A DNA stretch of 64,000 bases from Aselliscus stoliczkanus (GCA_033961575.1 CM066730.1:112711523-112775522); one strand, 5' to 3'. Counted from the first letter of the stretch, positions 45,501-58,954 are shown. Notes: generated by a model not told the origin, from the sequence alone. Numbers and translations: made by a program.

Positions 45501-47667
45501 AAGCCCAGGCAGCAGCTGAGCCAGAGTCAGCTGGGAGCCTTCCAATTTCCACCTCAATGCTCTCCTTCTTTCATTCATGCTACAAAGGGGGAAAAGTTGA
45601 CTTTGGTGGAGAGGGCTACACTGTATAGGTATTTTTAAAAACTCCAAGTATGAGGTTAATTCTAAGCATATTTTCACATCAGTGTAAGAGTCATTACAGC
45701 AGATATCGAAATTGGCAAAATATGGGGCATTAGGCAAAAAGAAAGGAGCTACCTGGCCAAAGAATTTAGAACTAGGAGGAACTTCAGGCCCTCAGACCAC
45801 AGTGCAACAGGCATATGGAACATTCAGCTTCTTTAGCTCCAAAAATTTGATTCAAGTCCAATGGCTTTATATTCTAAAACACTGTGCTGAATTATTTTAC
45901 TTTGTATCTGCCCTTAAACATAAACATATAAGCAATACAAACTTAAAATATAATTAATAAATTTAAAAATGAGTGTCCAAAAGATGTAATTGATTAACTA
46001 GAATATTTTATTTAATTTTTGAGTATTTCATTAGGGGTGTCTAAGAATATGATACATGAAGATGTAATATACAAAAGAATGAACTTGCATGTAAAATGGT
46101 TCAAAACTACCTGTGGGAATCTATAGAAAACACTAATTTCTACAATATCTAGAAAATATTTAATTGTAATTCTAAAACAAGCATAAAATAAGCATGCATT
46201 AGTTATTTAAAATAATTAAAATTTTAAAAAAAACAGAAGCAAATACTGCAAGGTATTGGCAATCAAGATAGATTCAATTTTTACAAAATCAAATACAGGC
46301 TAAGAAGATTGAAGGGAAGAAAACCTAAGTTGGCAAATCTTCTCTACTGAAAGTTAAACCATGCAAAATCAAGTAATAGGATTAATGTCGGGTAAACCTA
46401 AAAACCAGCCCAAGATTACCTCCCTTGTAATATATTTCAATAGATTTGTCTTTGCAGTGGGCTGGCTCTTTCTGTGGCACTAATTTCTGTACCACAGCCT
46501 TCCATGACTCTTCCTTCACCTTCATGACTCCGGATAGAGAAATGTCTGGTGAAGTGCAGAACAAAGGGAATTTGTTGGGCCTGAATCAGCCTGTAACCCC
46601 AGTGCCCCCTCCAAATTGGGCTGGTCCAGTTCTGCCACCAATAAAGAACAAGCTATGCCTGGAGAACTTGGATCCCTTTTTAGCATTGTAGACCATGTAA
46701 GATATGCTTATTATATCTGCTTTGTTCTCTATTTCTCTGGTGCCCATTACTATAGTAACAAGGCACACAGATAGAAATGTAGGCTAGAAATACCCCCCAA
46801 ATAGGGGTGGGGGATATGGAGGAAAGGGCCTTTCACTGAGAAAAGGCTAGAATTTCTATCGGGAGGTGTCACAATATTAAGGGGCAATTCTAATGGAAAA
46901 AAAAGGTGGTCTTTAAGAAAGCAACAATAGAAAGCAGCTTAAAAATTCAATAAGTATCAATGTTTATAGGAGACAAACTTGCCAAACTTTAGAGGATTAA
47001 AGCCAGATGTATTTTATTAGAAAGCCTTGTATGCAAACTGAAACCTTTACACAGCATCCAATTTTGGAAATCAAGTACTCATTCCACAGCGTGGATTATT
47101 ATTACTTAAAATGTTTGGTTATTTTGTAGTACAAAAAGTTGAGACATCTGTAAAGGAAGTATGGCTGCGAAGATAAGTTGATACAATGAATATTTTTCCT
47201 GACAGTGACAAGTTTATCTTCCATCTTTTTGTATAAAATATCCCAAGAGGAAATCACTGGGTGGGGTGCTGGGGGTGACTACTGTTTCACCCCAGGGAGT
47301 CGCTGCCCCATTGAAACTGGAACAAGGTCTTTCCCATCTCCAACCCCCCTGCTGTGGGTACATTCAGAGACCTTCAAAGGCACTGTCAGGCCCTACCTGC
47401 TCTCTAAAGACAAGACGTGCCCGAAGTCCCATCTGTAAGAAAAGAGAAACCTCCCCACTCGAACAATTCCATTATGTTGTTGTTGTTGTTGTGTTTTGTC
47501 CTTTCCTGCCGCCAAGCCTGAGTCATCCTTTCTCAAAATTTTCTAGGACATCTGGAATACTTGGGATATTATTTATGTTGTTCTTGGTCAAGAAATAGGA
47601 AAAGTAACCACACTCGCCACATTAGCTACTTTAGGAAGTTTCACTCTATGCAAATAAAAATGGTGCG

Positions 47668-47674
<7 letters not shown>
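45501..47674. other. Intron, nothing recognised
   Basis: Includes (TTG)n near 47476-47492. The open frame at 46446-46691 has no domain. No repeat assigned. Confidence 0.4.

Positions 47675-47711
<37 letters not shown>
47675..47711 (+). repeat. (AC)n microsatellite
   Basis: An AC run of about 18 units. Confidence 0.95.
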
Positions 47712-47716
<5 letters not shown>

Positions 47717-47809
47717 CAGGAGATACTTTACAGACAATCGTTTTAGAAAATTTAACTTAACTACTTAGATTCTAGCTACTTAGATTTTAGTAGACAAAGC
47801 AGCAGACAA

Positions 47810-47925
47810 CTTTATGGAAATTTTAGGTCCTTGACTCAGCCACAAACCAGTTGTGACACAGGGCAATTTCTACTTTGCCTTTCTCAACCTGATTGTCTTA
47901 TCGGTAAAAAGAAAGGACTGGAATA
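47810..47925 (+). repeat. MIR SINE fragment
   Basis: CAGTTGTGACACAGGGCAAT, CTCAACCTGATTGTCTTATC, GGTAAAAAGAAAGG. Confidence 0.55.
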
Positions 47926-48229
47926 GATTAAGGATATAAACTTGAGGTGATATAAGGACAATTTCAAGGCATGTTAAAATGCTATGCATATAAATATGTG
48001 TGTATTATTCTGGGAAAGACCCTCAAGGATATCTATAACATAAAAAATTTAATAATCAATAGATACTCTCTAAGGTCTCTTTTAAATAATTCTATAATAC
48101 TACAACTTGAATCAGCTTACCCAAATCAACTCAAGGTTTTGAATTCAGACTCAGGTGAGCACAATATTCAGGTTGATGCAAAAGTCCCCACCCCAGGAAT
48201 TTGTATCTTGCATTTGCTTATTGTCTAAC

Positions 48230-48370
48230 GTCCCTCTTCTAGGATGCATGCTCCATGTAAAAAGTGTTTTTTTTTGTTTTTTGTTTGCTTTCATTGTTGG
48301 GTGTATTCCTAGTGTCTGGCATGATGCCTGACAAATATTAAGTGCTCAAAAAAAAAAAATCTGTTGAAAG
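48230..48370 (+). repeat. L2 LINE 3' end
   Basis: GATGCATGCTCCATGTAAA, CTAGTGTCTGGCATGATGCC, ATTAAGTGCTCAAA and CTGTTGAAAGAAT. Confidence 0.6.
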
Positions 48371-50236
48371 AATTAATTTTTTAAAATTCATAAAATGAAG
48401 CATGGCAGCATAAAAACTCAAATAAAATTATTTTTCTTTTTAAAAAGTCTGGGGGCCTGCCAAGAGCCATGTACTTTACTAAGCTTTTTTATAAAAAGCA
48501 TCTATCTCACTTAGTCTTCATGTGATCCCTTTAAGTCAAGCTTTTCAATCCTAAGAGCCTTTTATAAAATAACATATTTGAGAAAGGGAGCCAGGTAATA
48601 TATTGTAGAAAAAGCTGCTTCATCAAGTGCCAGGTCTGCCACTAACTTGTGGGGTTTGCCTACACAAACCACATATCCCATTACAAACAGTTTCTACACT
48701 TGAATCATGGGGACCATACTTGCCCCTGCAGTAGATACTGCAGGTCAGCAGGCAAATAAATGTGAGTGTAAATGCTTTAATAGGTTAGAAATGATGTACA
48801 AACATATAATGTAGTAAGTAAAGTGGGGATTTCTGAAAAGTGTTTCAGGAGAGATTTGCTATATGCTGCTGGGAGAAAACAGAACAGTGTCTTCACATAC
48901 GGCCAGAGCATCCGAACCAGGAGAGTCCAGGAAAGGCTCCCTACTCAATAGGATGATGGCTAGGCTTTAACTCCTCTCCCTTGAGATTGCCTTACTCCAT
49001 AAAGGAAAAATATCGCAAATCTAGCCAGGGACCAAATCTTTGTGCATGCTGTAATCACAGCCTCCTTCTGGGAAGAAATTAGCATGCTTGATAAAATGCT
49101 GAAGAATTTTTTTTTTTTTTCCAATGGGATTGAGACTTGTTCTTAAAAACCAGTCACCCATTGACTCAGCTGACTATCAGTCAAGCGTCTGGTGATTTTT
49201 ACCATTTTATTTTTTTTTGTATCTAGTCTAACAATAGGTATTTTAAAAATTATATACAATTTCTAACTGTTCTAGGAGAGCTTGTGTTTTCACAAGTTGG
49301 AGGATGGTGTTTAAATCACTAGTAGAGGGGCCTTTTCCCTTAGAGTTCATAGCTAATTTGGCTGAAAAGTTTTCTTTAGCACCCAAACCAGCTCATCTTC
49401 AAACAGGACTATGGAGTTTGCGTGTTCCCCACTTTTTTCAGGGGGAAGGGAGAGAATTGACTGCCTCTGGAAAATTCTATTTCCAGATAATCAATTAACC
49501 CTTGTCTAAAAGCATCTGCTTCAAAACACATGATGTCCTGTTGGTTCTTTCAAGCCATCTGTTTGTTTTTTTCCCAGTTTTCACATTCACCCTTTTCCCA
49601 CATTCTACAAGCATCTCACTTGTCAGGAGTTTGCCTGTAGTGCAATGCCTTGGGAGTAAAAATCTCCAAGGCCCCAACCAGAGGGATAGTTTGAAATACC
49701 TGTAGGGTTATAGATGTTAAGAAAGTGAATGACTTTCATGATTGAGAAAACAAATCCTTTTGGAAGTCAGGGGAAAGTTTCCATTTCTTTGCTTTGAGCA
49801 ACACTGGAGGAAGATCTAATCAAGTTTTTAGACAACAGAAAACTGAAATCACTTTTATGATCAGTCACTACATAACATCTGGCATATAACTCAGGAGTTT
49901 AAAAAACAGGGTGGAATTATACTGCCTTTGTTCCCATATACTTATTTATGTAGCAAGATTTATTAAGCCCTTACATTTGAAAAGCACTTGATTTAATATG
50001 AAGCCTGGCTTATTCTAGCAATAAGTAATATTTACTTATGTATAAATAGTTTTTAAGCCCCATGCATCTCATTGAGAGATAATTTTCCAATAAAATTTTA
50101 CCTATGCCTAAAAATGATTCATCAAAATTCTAATATGCTTGTTGTTTTGGTCAAGTGTGTACTAGAAAAAAAATCATAACTCAATCTGGAAGAAATTTTA
50201 TTTAGCAGAAACTTTTTGTCACAAGAACTTAAAAAA
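48371..50236. other. Intron with a weak MIR
   Basis: 48595-48780 (CAGGTCTGCCACTAACTTG) is a plausible MIR. A T-run is at 49109-49122. The rest is unassigned. Confidence 0.4.
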
Positions 50237-50245
50237 ATAAAGATA

Positions 50246-50700
50246 GGGCTGGCCGAGTGGCACATTGATTAAGAGCTGGCTTGGGACGCTGGCTCTGAGC
50301 AGCAGGGCCCTGGTTTGGATCCCACATATGAGGGCCAGTGACGCTGTGCCCTCTACAGCTAAGAAGGTGAACAACAGCTCGACCTGGAGCTGGGCTGCAG
50401 TCCCCGGGACGGCATAGCTGCAACCCCTGCTGCAGTGGGCTGCCATAGGCTACAGTGAGTGGCTGGCAGCCAGCATGAGCAGCCGGCAGCCAGTGTGAGC
50501 TGCCAAGAGCCGCCGTGAGCAGCCGTCCAGAGGCTGGCGACCGATCTGCCTCACCCGGGAAGAGCACAATGATAATACCAACATGGGCCAGTGAAGCAAT
50601 GTCCTCCACAACTAGACTGAAGAACAAAAGGACAGCAACTTGTCTGTTCCCCTCCCCCAATTCTACAATAAAATCTTATTAAAATAAAAAAATTAAAAAC
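50246..50700 (+). mobile_element. Long tRNA-derived SINE
   Basis: GGGCTGGCCGAGTGGCAC head, long body as in the 38944 and 43267 copies, AATAAAATCTTATT end and A-rich tail. Perfect 9-bp target duplication ATAAAGATA at 50237-50245 and 50701-50709. Its head carries extra text (GGCTCTGAGCAGCAGGG) recalling the 45335 subtype. Confidence 0.94.
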
Positions 50701-50709
50701 ATAAAGATA

Positions 50710-51344
50710 TAATGTGTTTATGTTTGTCACAAGAGTATAAGGTAATCAATGAAAAATTTTCAAATACAGTGTTAACACTGGGATTAAGTTTTAGAGGTGA
50801 AAAGGAATGAGTTCCATGAAAGAAACAACTATGTAAAATTCCTGACTTTTCTATAAGAGCTTGTTCATGTGTTTTTTAAATGGATGATATGGTAGATATG
50901 AAATCATTTTGGTATTAATTTAGTTTCTATTGGGTACATTAATGTTTTTTTTCTAAAATATCAATACTTATCAGAAATGTCATTTTTTATAGTTATTTAA
51001 AATCATGAAAAATTTTAGATATTAAGTTCTAACATGTATAAGGAGAGCACATAGTTTATTAAAATCCTTTTAGGGGGTACTGGAAGAAAAACATTCGGAG
51101 ACACTGTTCTAAACTGTCTGAAAGCCAAGAGCTTGTACTGATTATTTAAAATTTTGACTTCTAATAGAAAGACCAAGTGAAGATTATTTCAGAAAAGGGC
51201 AAAAGCTGTCTCTAGCATCTCCTGCAAATTGTCAAATCCAGCACTCTGAACACAAAATATGTTCAATAAACACTAGCTCATTGGCAAAATATGTTGGCCA
51301 TTCAACTGATTATTTATTAATAGCACATATAAATATCATAATGA
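50710..51344. other. Intron, nothing recognised
   Basis: AT-rich, no supported feature. Confidence 0.4.
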
Positions 51345-51350
51345 TATATA

Positions 51351-51409
<59 letters not shown>
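51345..51409 (+). repeat. (TG)n(TA)n compound microsatellite
   Basis: About 11 TG units then about 18 TA units. The TA part is likely to be unstable and to unwind easily. Confidence 0.95.
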
Positions 51410-51411
<2 letters not shown>

Positions 51412-51989
51412 CCTTTCTACTTCTAACCTTTAAGGACAGCTTTCAAATTTTAGTCAAGTACCAGTCAAAAATATGTTATTGAAACAAAGCCCTGGACCAG
51501 GTAATAAGTATGCTGAATTTTATTCCCTAAATTCTTTCCCAGATTTCCATTTACATGCCAAATATGATGCCTGGTCCAGGAGGCCCTGAAGATGAAGAAA
51601 ATAAATCTTTTTCATGAATAAGGACCTACGAGGAGGCAGAGCTGTTCTCTGGCTTAGATATTATAATAGTAGAACAGGCTCAGAGGCAGCACAGTGCAGA
51701 GAAGCAGGAGCTCCTGGCGGTGGTGGGAGGCAGAGGGATAGTGGCTTTAATGGTCTTTAGAGCAGGTATGCTTGAAATGATTCTTGAAAGATGGGCAGGT
51801 GTTTGAAAAGCGGATATGAGCCCCCTAGATTGAGGGAAGAAACAAAGCCATAGAGCACAGCCATCTTCCTCCCTATGCTGTAAGCAGTTGAGGATGGCTG
51901 GTATATGAAGGCGTGATTGTGCAAGCTGTGTCAGTGGTGCATGCACTGGTGGTTAAGAAATGACAGGGTGGCAAGAGGTAAAGCTGGGA
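51410..51989. other. Intron, nothing recognised
   Basis: No supported feature. Confidence 0.35.
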
Positions 51990-53050
51990 GTTGTGTGTGG
52001 AAGCCAACAAAGGAAGACTGTATAATGTGGCTGGCTGAGGAGTTTGGACTTGATCCTGTGGCTAATTAAGTCATTAAAGGGTTGTTATTAAACTACATAG
52101 CGATGGTATGAGATTTGCCTCTCAGAAAGATTACCTCCCTGTGCCCTGTGGTGTGGACAACAAATTTGGGGGTTGAAGATAGGAAAGGCTACAAACTAAA
52201 CTACTGGAAGACAATTAACAGTGATCCTGGAAACGACTCAAGATAGTTCAGGGGCTTGGAGGAAAGGTGCTGATAGAAGGAACCTTAGGAATATGGATTC
52301 TGAAAAGTTGCTTTCCAGTTGTATAAGGAGCAGTATAGGGGAGGAATAGGGCAAAGACAAGCCCAGAATGAGTTCTAGCTTTCTCTGGGTCATGTCATTT
52401 GGTAAATAGGATTGTTATTTGCAAAATATGATATTTAAAGATGAATAGCAAATTTGGGGAAAAAGAAAGTATCTTCAGTTTACTTCAGGCCCTCTTTTGT
52501 TCTGTGAGGCAGGTGCCATAAGCATATAATTAGCCCCATTTTTTTATTCTCAGAGAGGTAAAATTATTTGCCCAATATCACATGCAGCAGGTTGGGAAAC
52601 TTACTATAAACCAGGCTCAGGAGCAGGTAATCAGGGAGACAGGTCCATACTTTCACAGTACTAATTTTATATTCTGGTGGGGTGGGGGGTGAAAAGACTA
52701 GCAGATAAACAAGCAAGCAAACACACAATAAACCAAGACCTGAAAGACTATGATGGGAGTAAGTATCGGGGTTATGAGAGCTGTACCTCAGGTGGTCAGG
52801 AAAGGTATCTCTAGGTCACGTTTAAGTTGAGTCTTCATTGAGGAGAAGGAAGCAGTCATGCAAATTCAGAAGAGAAGAACATTTCAGGCAGAGAACAGCA
52901 GTTAAGTCCTTGAGGTAGGAACAAGCTTGTTGTGCCAAATACATGGCAAGTGGGGAGCAAGAGGAAGTCCCAATGCCAAGGGCATTCCTGGGAGGGTGAA
53001 GGTGAAAGGTATCTGCTACCTTAGGGCACTGCTGGCACAGCATAAACCCT
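51990..53050 (-). repeat. Diverged L2 LINE with a MIR inside
   Basis: CAGGTGGTCAGGAAAGGTA (about 52793-52811) is reverse L2 wording. 52495-52640 is a reverse MIR (TTCTCAGAGAGGTAAAATTA, TGCCCAATATCACATGC). The left part (GAGTTTGGACTTGATCCTG) is consistent with more 5' L2. Confidence 0.5.
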
Positions 53051-53899
53051 CTTGGGGAAGCCTGGGGATGTGATTACCATGTTGTGTGTCTGAAAAACTG
53101 CGTCATGACTCACAAATGCTTTTGGAAGACACGTCATTGCTTAGTTGAGGAATGTCTCTTTCGGCATTGAAATAGGGCCAGGAAAAAACTCATTTCGTTT
53201 TGCCTAGAGAGATGAACTTTAAAATCTTTTCATGAACAGAATTTATCTTAAATTTATCTACTCAAAGCAAGAAACAACCTGCAGTCCAACAGCAGGCAGT
53301 TCTGCCCCTGAGGGTGTCATGCCCCACCACGCTGCATGGAAAAAGGGCCTCCCAGCCACTCTCCAAGGCTCTAAAAAGGAGTAGAGAGGAAACATTTCTC
53401 CCAAGGATCCCCAATTAGCTCAGCTGGATAGGGCAAGGAGAAATGGTACCCCACTGCCAATGTGCGGAGCTGAGTTCCTGTTTACGCAAACCTGAAAGCC
53501 TAGGACAGACTGGATGCTGGAGCTGCCCCCTGGCCGAGAGAGGCCATCCTGGACAGCAGACCAGGCCACTCTCCAGAACACACTGTCCACACTTCCCATC
53601 CTGTGGTCATGTTCCACTGCTGCTTTCAGGGCCACCAATTCTGCCAACAGTCTTTCACATGGCCCCCATTCTGACAAATGGCTTCAAACTCCACGTGCTA
53701 AGGACGATGCAGATCAATCCTCACTCTCTCTGAAAATATCCTACTTTATAGCCAACTTGCTCAGATGCATCTGCTTGGTGTATCAAAAGAGTATCTGTAT
53801 TTCAAGTTTGCTAATATAGCATGAATAAGCTGTAAAAGAATTAAATTATTCCTGCATTATGTAGCCCCTTTCAGAGCATCACACTGAGAAGTTATATAT
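53051..53899. other. Intron, nothing recognised
   Basis: Moderately GC-rich around 53440-53620, with overlapping open frames on both strands but no domain. Confidence 0.4.
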
Positions 53900-53915
53900 T
53901 ATATACACTTCTTTT

Positions 53916-54025
53916 TTTTTTTTTTTTTTTTGAGGGCAGTGTCACTGGCCCTCATATGTGGGACCCGAATCAGGGCCGCTGGCTTCCCAAGCCAGGGCTT
54001 AACCACCGCGCCACTCGGCCAGCCC
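53916..54025 (-). mobile_element. Short tRNA-derived SINE
   Basis: T tract, GAGGGCAGTGTCACTGGCC, inverted head GCCACTCGGCCAGCCC. Perfect 16-bp target duplication TATATACACTTCTTTT at 53900-53915 and 54026-54041. Sense orientation for LRRC8B. Confidence 0.95.
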
Positions 54026-54041
54026 TATATACACTTCTTTT

Positions 54042-54319
54042 AAAGATGGCTCCATACATTACAAAATGTAATGGTGTTGGAAACCTGTGGCACATTTGGT
54101 CCCTGCCTAAGAGCAGGCTCAGCTCATGTCTGAGCTCATTTCAAACAACGTTTCCACATCACCTCTGTACTTCAGTTCACTCGCCAATTTTTTGTTCCTA
54201 AAGTCACCATTTAACCTTCAACCATAATATATTTGCATGTGCTTTCACAGCTGCAGGTGCTTTCACCTGTCCATCTCCTTCCTGACAATTTTCACAGTGG
54301 CAATTTTTCATTTATTTGC
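54042..54319. other. Intron, nothing recognised
   Basis: Short spacer. Confidence 0.35.
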
Positions 54320-54440
54320 TGGCGCCCCCAGTAACCTGCAACCTCCATGATGCCAGGGAGACCATGTGCATTTTTGCTTACCACTGTATTCCCAGAACCT
54401 AGCACAGTGTCTGCCATACAGTAGGCGGTTAATAAACGGC
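54320..54440 (+). repeat. L2 LINE 3' end
   Basis: CTCCATGATGCCAGGGAGAC, TATTCCCAGAACCTAGCAC and ACAGTAGGCGGTTAATAAAC. Confidence 0.68.
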
Positions 54441-54759
54441 TGCTGGAAAAAAATATGAAATATACTCAATGGAGTAAATATGAAATATACTAAATGGTGG
54501 ATATGTTTCAGCTTGAGAATGGATCAGCTCCAAATCATTCCAATCAAGGCTGAGGTTAAAAAATACACGAAAGATGTTGCTGCTATTTGGGTTTAAACTG
54601 ATTTTGGAGACAATTCTCAAAAAGTTTAATTAACAATTTAATAATATTCATTTGGAACATATGGAGATGACCAATTTTAAAACATATTTTTAATGGAATA
54701 AGAGTTCATTTTCAAAAAGGTTCACCCAAATTAGGCCAAATTAAAAGAGAAAAACTACC

Positions 54760-54955
54760 ACTTACTTTATCAGGCACAGTATTCAGCACTCTAGACACAT
54801 TTTACTTCATTTAATCCTCAGATCTGATTATTATTTCCAGTTCACAGATGAGGAAATTGAGGGTATGAGAGGCTAAGGTTTCATACTGAGTAAGCGCAGA
54901 GCCAGGATTCATATCCATTTGGTTCCAAGAGCTATGTTTTTAATCTAAGCCATGT
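54760..54955 (-). repeat. MIR SINE copy
   Basis: CAGGCACAGTATTCAGCACT, TTCATTTAATCCTCAGATCT, CACAGATGAGGAAATTGAGG. Among the clearer MIRs here. Confidence 0.78.
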
Positions 54956-57199
54956 TTCAAACTAAGAAATAAATGTTGACATTGAGTAATAATGTGTTGC
55001 TCCCTCCCGTGAAAAGGTATAAGATGACAGTCTGGTACCACCAACTGGGTAAATGCCCAGTATTTAAAATAGGATTTGGATGCCAATGATGTGGCAGCAG
55101 GGAAACTAGACAATTCATGAAAGAGGAATGAGGAGGAATATGAACCAACATTTACTGAAAGCTTGTTTTGTCAAATACTGTATTAAATGCTTTAATGTGT
55201 AATATTTCTTTTAATCTTAAGAATCCTCTGAGATAGGTAACATTAGTCAAGAAAAAGAGGTGTAGAATAATTGATGTTTGACTCCCAATGTTCATTCCCC
55301 CTTTTCTCCCTAAATATGTGGACCTCCCACATTTTAGCTCAGCATAAGGCTATCTGGAATAAGGACAATAATCCCCAGTCTCTATTCCAGCTAGGTGAGA
55401 TCACATACATCACTAAGTTCTGACAGCTTCAGGAAAGGACCTTAAGAGATCTTCCTTAAGAAAGGCTTTTGTCTTTCCTCTGTCTCCTTCCTTCTTTCCT
55501 CCTTTCTACTACTTGGAACCTGGATGTGCTGGCTGATGCTTCATTTACAACCATCAGGTTGACAGCCTCATCTGATGTATGGTAGATCGAAAAGGGGAAA
55601 CCAGCCCAGGTCTCAGAAGACTGTCAAACCATCCTACCAGCCCTGGATTGTCTCTCTATAAACTTTTGGTTTTTTTTCATGTGAAAGAGAAACAAACAGC
55701 ACTTTGTGTAAGCCATTATTCTTTGCAGTCTCTGCAACTGGCAGCTAATCTTAACTAATCCAACAACTCATCCAAAGTGATGGTGCAGGGTTCAAACTTG
55801 GACCAATCAGTCTGCAAAGTCTATGAGAAGCCTGAAGGACTCCTGCTTATAATCCAATAGATGGCGGGGGGGGGGGGGAAGGGGGGAGTATCAAAATGCT
55901 GAAAAGGAATTTAACAGGAGAAAAGATTTAAATATGTTCTCAAATCGGGATACCTGAGAAACAATCAGTAGGAATATGCTACTTGACAGTGAAGAATTTA
56001 GTCTCCATCGGAGATTGGCAGAGGAAGATCTTAGGCACCAGCATAGGGCTGGAAACAAAAGAGAAACAGAAGCTGTGCAGCTAGTAGCTTCTGTGAAAGC
56101 TGTTGGCCGAGGAGTAGGCATTGTAGAATAGAGCTCTGGAAATGGCCACAAGATAGGACAGACTCTGAAAGGGACTCTGAAATTGAAGATGCAGGAGATG
56201 AAGTTCAAAGATACACTGGAAAGGGCCAAGCAGAATCATGTGACCCATATCAAAGACAGCATAAAGGTCAAAGGCAAAAAAAAGGTCAAGGTTGAAGCTC
56301 CATAACTCATTTTATTCACTTCCTTTACAGGGGTTCACAGCAGCACTGAAGTGAATTTACATGATGTTGCAACACAGTAGAATCCTAAATGAAAGGATGT
56401 CACAAAACGGAGTTTGCTGTTACCCTTTAGTGAATTTGTAAATGAACAGCAGTGATAAGAAGAAATTCAAAGAGAGATTCAATAACTGGAGTTAGGCCTA
56501 ATTTTATTTAAGATCAATCTTAATGACCCAGAAAAGGAAAAATAAGTTATATCTGCCAAAGACATTATTTTAAATACTAAAAAAAAAACCAAGTCACAAG
56601 AAAGGTATGTAGGAAGTTTAGAAAATACAGATGGGAAAAAAAACGACAATAGGCAATGCAAGTAAAATAAAAGGCAGCAATAGGAAAACAGACATGGCAC
56701 AAACTAGAATGCATTTTACAATTGGTTAAATAAATTCTATGCTATAATTGGGCATCCCAAATTCCTTTTGTTTGGTCATAGGTCTAAAATGATGCAGGGT
56801 ACTGTTCTCCGGAGTTAGGGAAGGAGGAACATGCTTCCTATACGGAAGGCAATCTAAACGATTCCACCAAGTCCAGAGTAACATGACAAAGTCAACATAC
56901 ATTTGTTGCTGCAAATATGAGTGTAAGCTAGAAGGATGCTAGAAAGGAGAAACAAAAATAAAACTTGGAAATTCATTTTGAGAGACAGTAAATGAAAATT
57001 GGGGATTAGATTAAATAGGCTATTTTTGCATGGGCAGTAAAACATCAAAAAGGAACATAAAAATAGATGCCGTCAAAAAGGTTTGAAAATTTAAAGATGA
57101 AAACTTGTTTACAAAAATGTAGGTTAATGCAAGAATCTTTTAAATTTTAAAATATTTTCCACTTCAGGAAACACAACAACAAAACAAAATCACAAATTT
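54956..57199. other. Intron, mostly unassigned
   Basis: Holds a poly-G tract (listed separately). Text near 55690-55760 (GTGTAAGCCATTATTCTTTG) may be the end of an old LTR or DNA element. Confidence 0.4.
55866..55886 (+). repeat. Poly-G tract
   Basis: G13, AA, G6. Length in the assembly may be unreliable because such runs are hard to sequence. Confidence 0.9.
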
Positions 57200-57780
57200 C
57201 AGGCCACTGCAGGAAAATACCTACACACAGTTTAAAAAAACAAAAAAACTTGCAGGAATAATGGAATATTATTTAGTACTCAAAGAAATGAGCTATCAAG
57301 CCATGAAAATGCATGGTGGAAACTTAAAAGTAAGAAGGCTATAGACTCTAATGATTTCAACTATATGACATTCTGGAAAAGCCAAAACTATGGAGCTAAT
57401 TAAAATATCAGTGGGTTACCAGGGATTGGGGGGAGGGAGGAATGAATAGGTAGCACAGAGGATTTTTTTAGAGTGGTGATGTTATCATACTCTGATACTA
57501 TAATGGTGGATACATGTTATCATATATTTGTCCAACCCATAGAACGTACAACACCATGAGTGAACTCTAATGTAAACTATGGACTTTGGGTGATAATGGT
57601 GTGTCCAATCTAGGTTCACCCATTGTAACAAGTGTATCCTGGTGGTGGAGGGTGTTGATAATAGGGCAGGATATGCATGAGTGGGGGCAGTGGGCGTATG
57701 GGAAATCTCTGCACTTTATTCTCAATTTTGCTGTGAACCTAAAACTGCTCTAAAAAATAAAGTCTATTAAATAAAAAACC
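57200..57780 (+). mobile_element. Old L1 3' end
   Basis: GGAATATTATTTAGTACTC, CTATATGACATTCTGGAAAA, GTGGGTTACCAGGGATTGGG, then CTAAAACTGCTCTAAAAAAT with AATAAA at 57756-57761. No open ORF2. Confidence 0.8.
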
Positions 57781-58954
57781 TTGGAGGACCCGGTATCCTT
57801 TTCAAGGTATATGGATTAGGGCCCTTTTCATTCTAACTAATGTTGCCTTCATTCTGAGGATTCTGACGAATGAAACAGCAACGCGGAATGGTTGTAAAAA
57901 AGCAAATCTTAACAACTAGTCCAAGTAAATCAGTCCAAAAGTGAAAATATTCATGTTATGCTGGACATGTTGTAACACCTTTCCAACTGAAGGAAATCAG
58001 AACAAGTTTCAAAAAATAGTAAATTCAATTTTAACATTTACATTTTTTTGTACAATAAAAACATTTTGAGGGGATAATAAATATAAGGGAAGTGCCATAC
58101 TGCAACCGTACACTCGGTGACTACTCTGCCCCCTTCACTACCTGAACTAAGAGAATATCAGACCTGTTAGGGTTTATATTCTTAAATCACATGGCCCAAT
58201 TACTCCAGAGATTAGCTGTCACTTTATATTCTCATCAAGAGTGTGGAGCTTCAGACTAGGAAAGCCAGGAACAAAAGAAAGTCATCTTGGCACCCTTAAC
58301 TCAAAGAGCATTTGGGATTCTCAAGAGATGTAACCTGAACACTTTGAGGGTACTGGAACTCTTAAATAATTACACAGCAGTGTGACTTCTTTTGTGTGTT
58401 TCAACCCTACACTGGTGTAGGAGGCAGGAGAGTCTAACAGACACATGCCATTTAATTTCTTCGTACAAAGGAGTGAAAAAAATGCCTATTTTAAGTTGAC
58501 TGCATTTTAATTTGCAATTAAAAATTTTCATACTGATATATCTCTACAGAGTTTTTAAAAAGTTCTTAGGCAAGGCAAATTTATTCAAGGAAGTTCACAC
58601 ATAGGTTGTTCTGAAACACAGTTTTGTCCTTTTCTTGGGAGTGGGGAGAGGGAGTGCTGAGAGGGCATCTTTCTGACCACAAAGAAAGGTCTTCCACACA
58701 TGTCAACAAACTACCGGCAACCTATGGACTTTGGGAAGTCAGTTGAGGACACAGGATAATGAGCCAACTGTGAGCCTCCTCCCTCCTGACCTCTCAGCAC
58801 CTGCTCAACTGCAGCCCAGGAGAAGGCAACTCGTAGCTCCTCTCTCTCCATGGGTACAGGTTGCCCCCTTCCCTCTCTAACAAAGGAACGCCAACACCAC
58901 CACCATCAAATTGTAGGCATACAATGAGTATCCAATGAGTATAAAATGTTTGTC
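57781..58954. other. Promoter-proximal intron, nothing recognised
   Basis: Transition from AT-rich intron to the CpG island. No repeat named. Confidence 0.4.

Noticed and set aside
46446..46691. Possible processed pseudogene (Pro-rich open frame)
   Set aside because: No recognisable parent protein, no poly-A tail and no target duplication seen.
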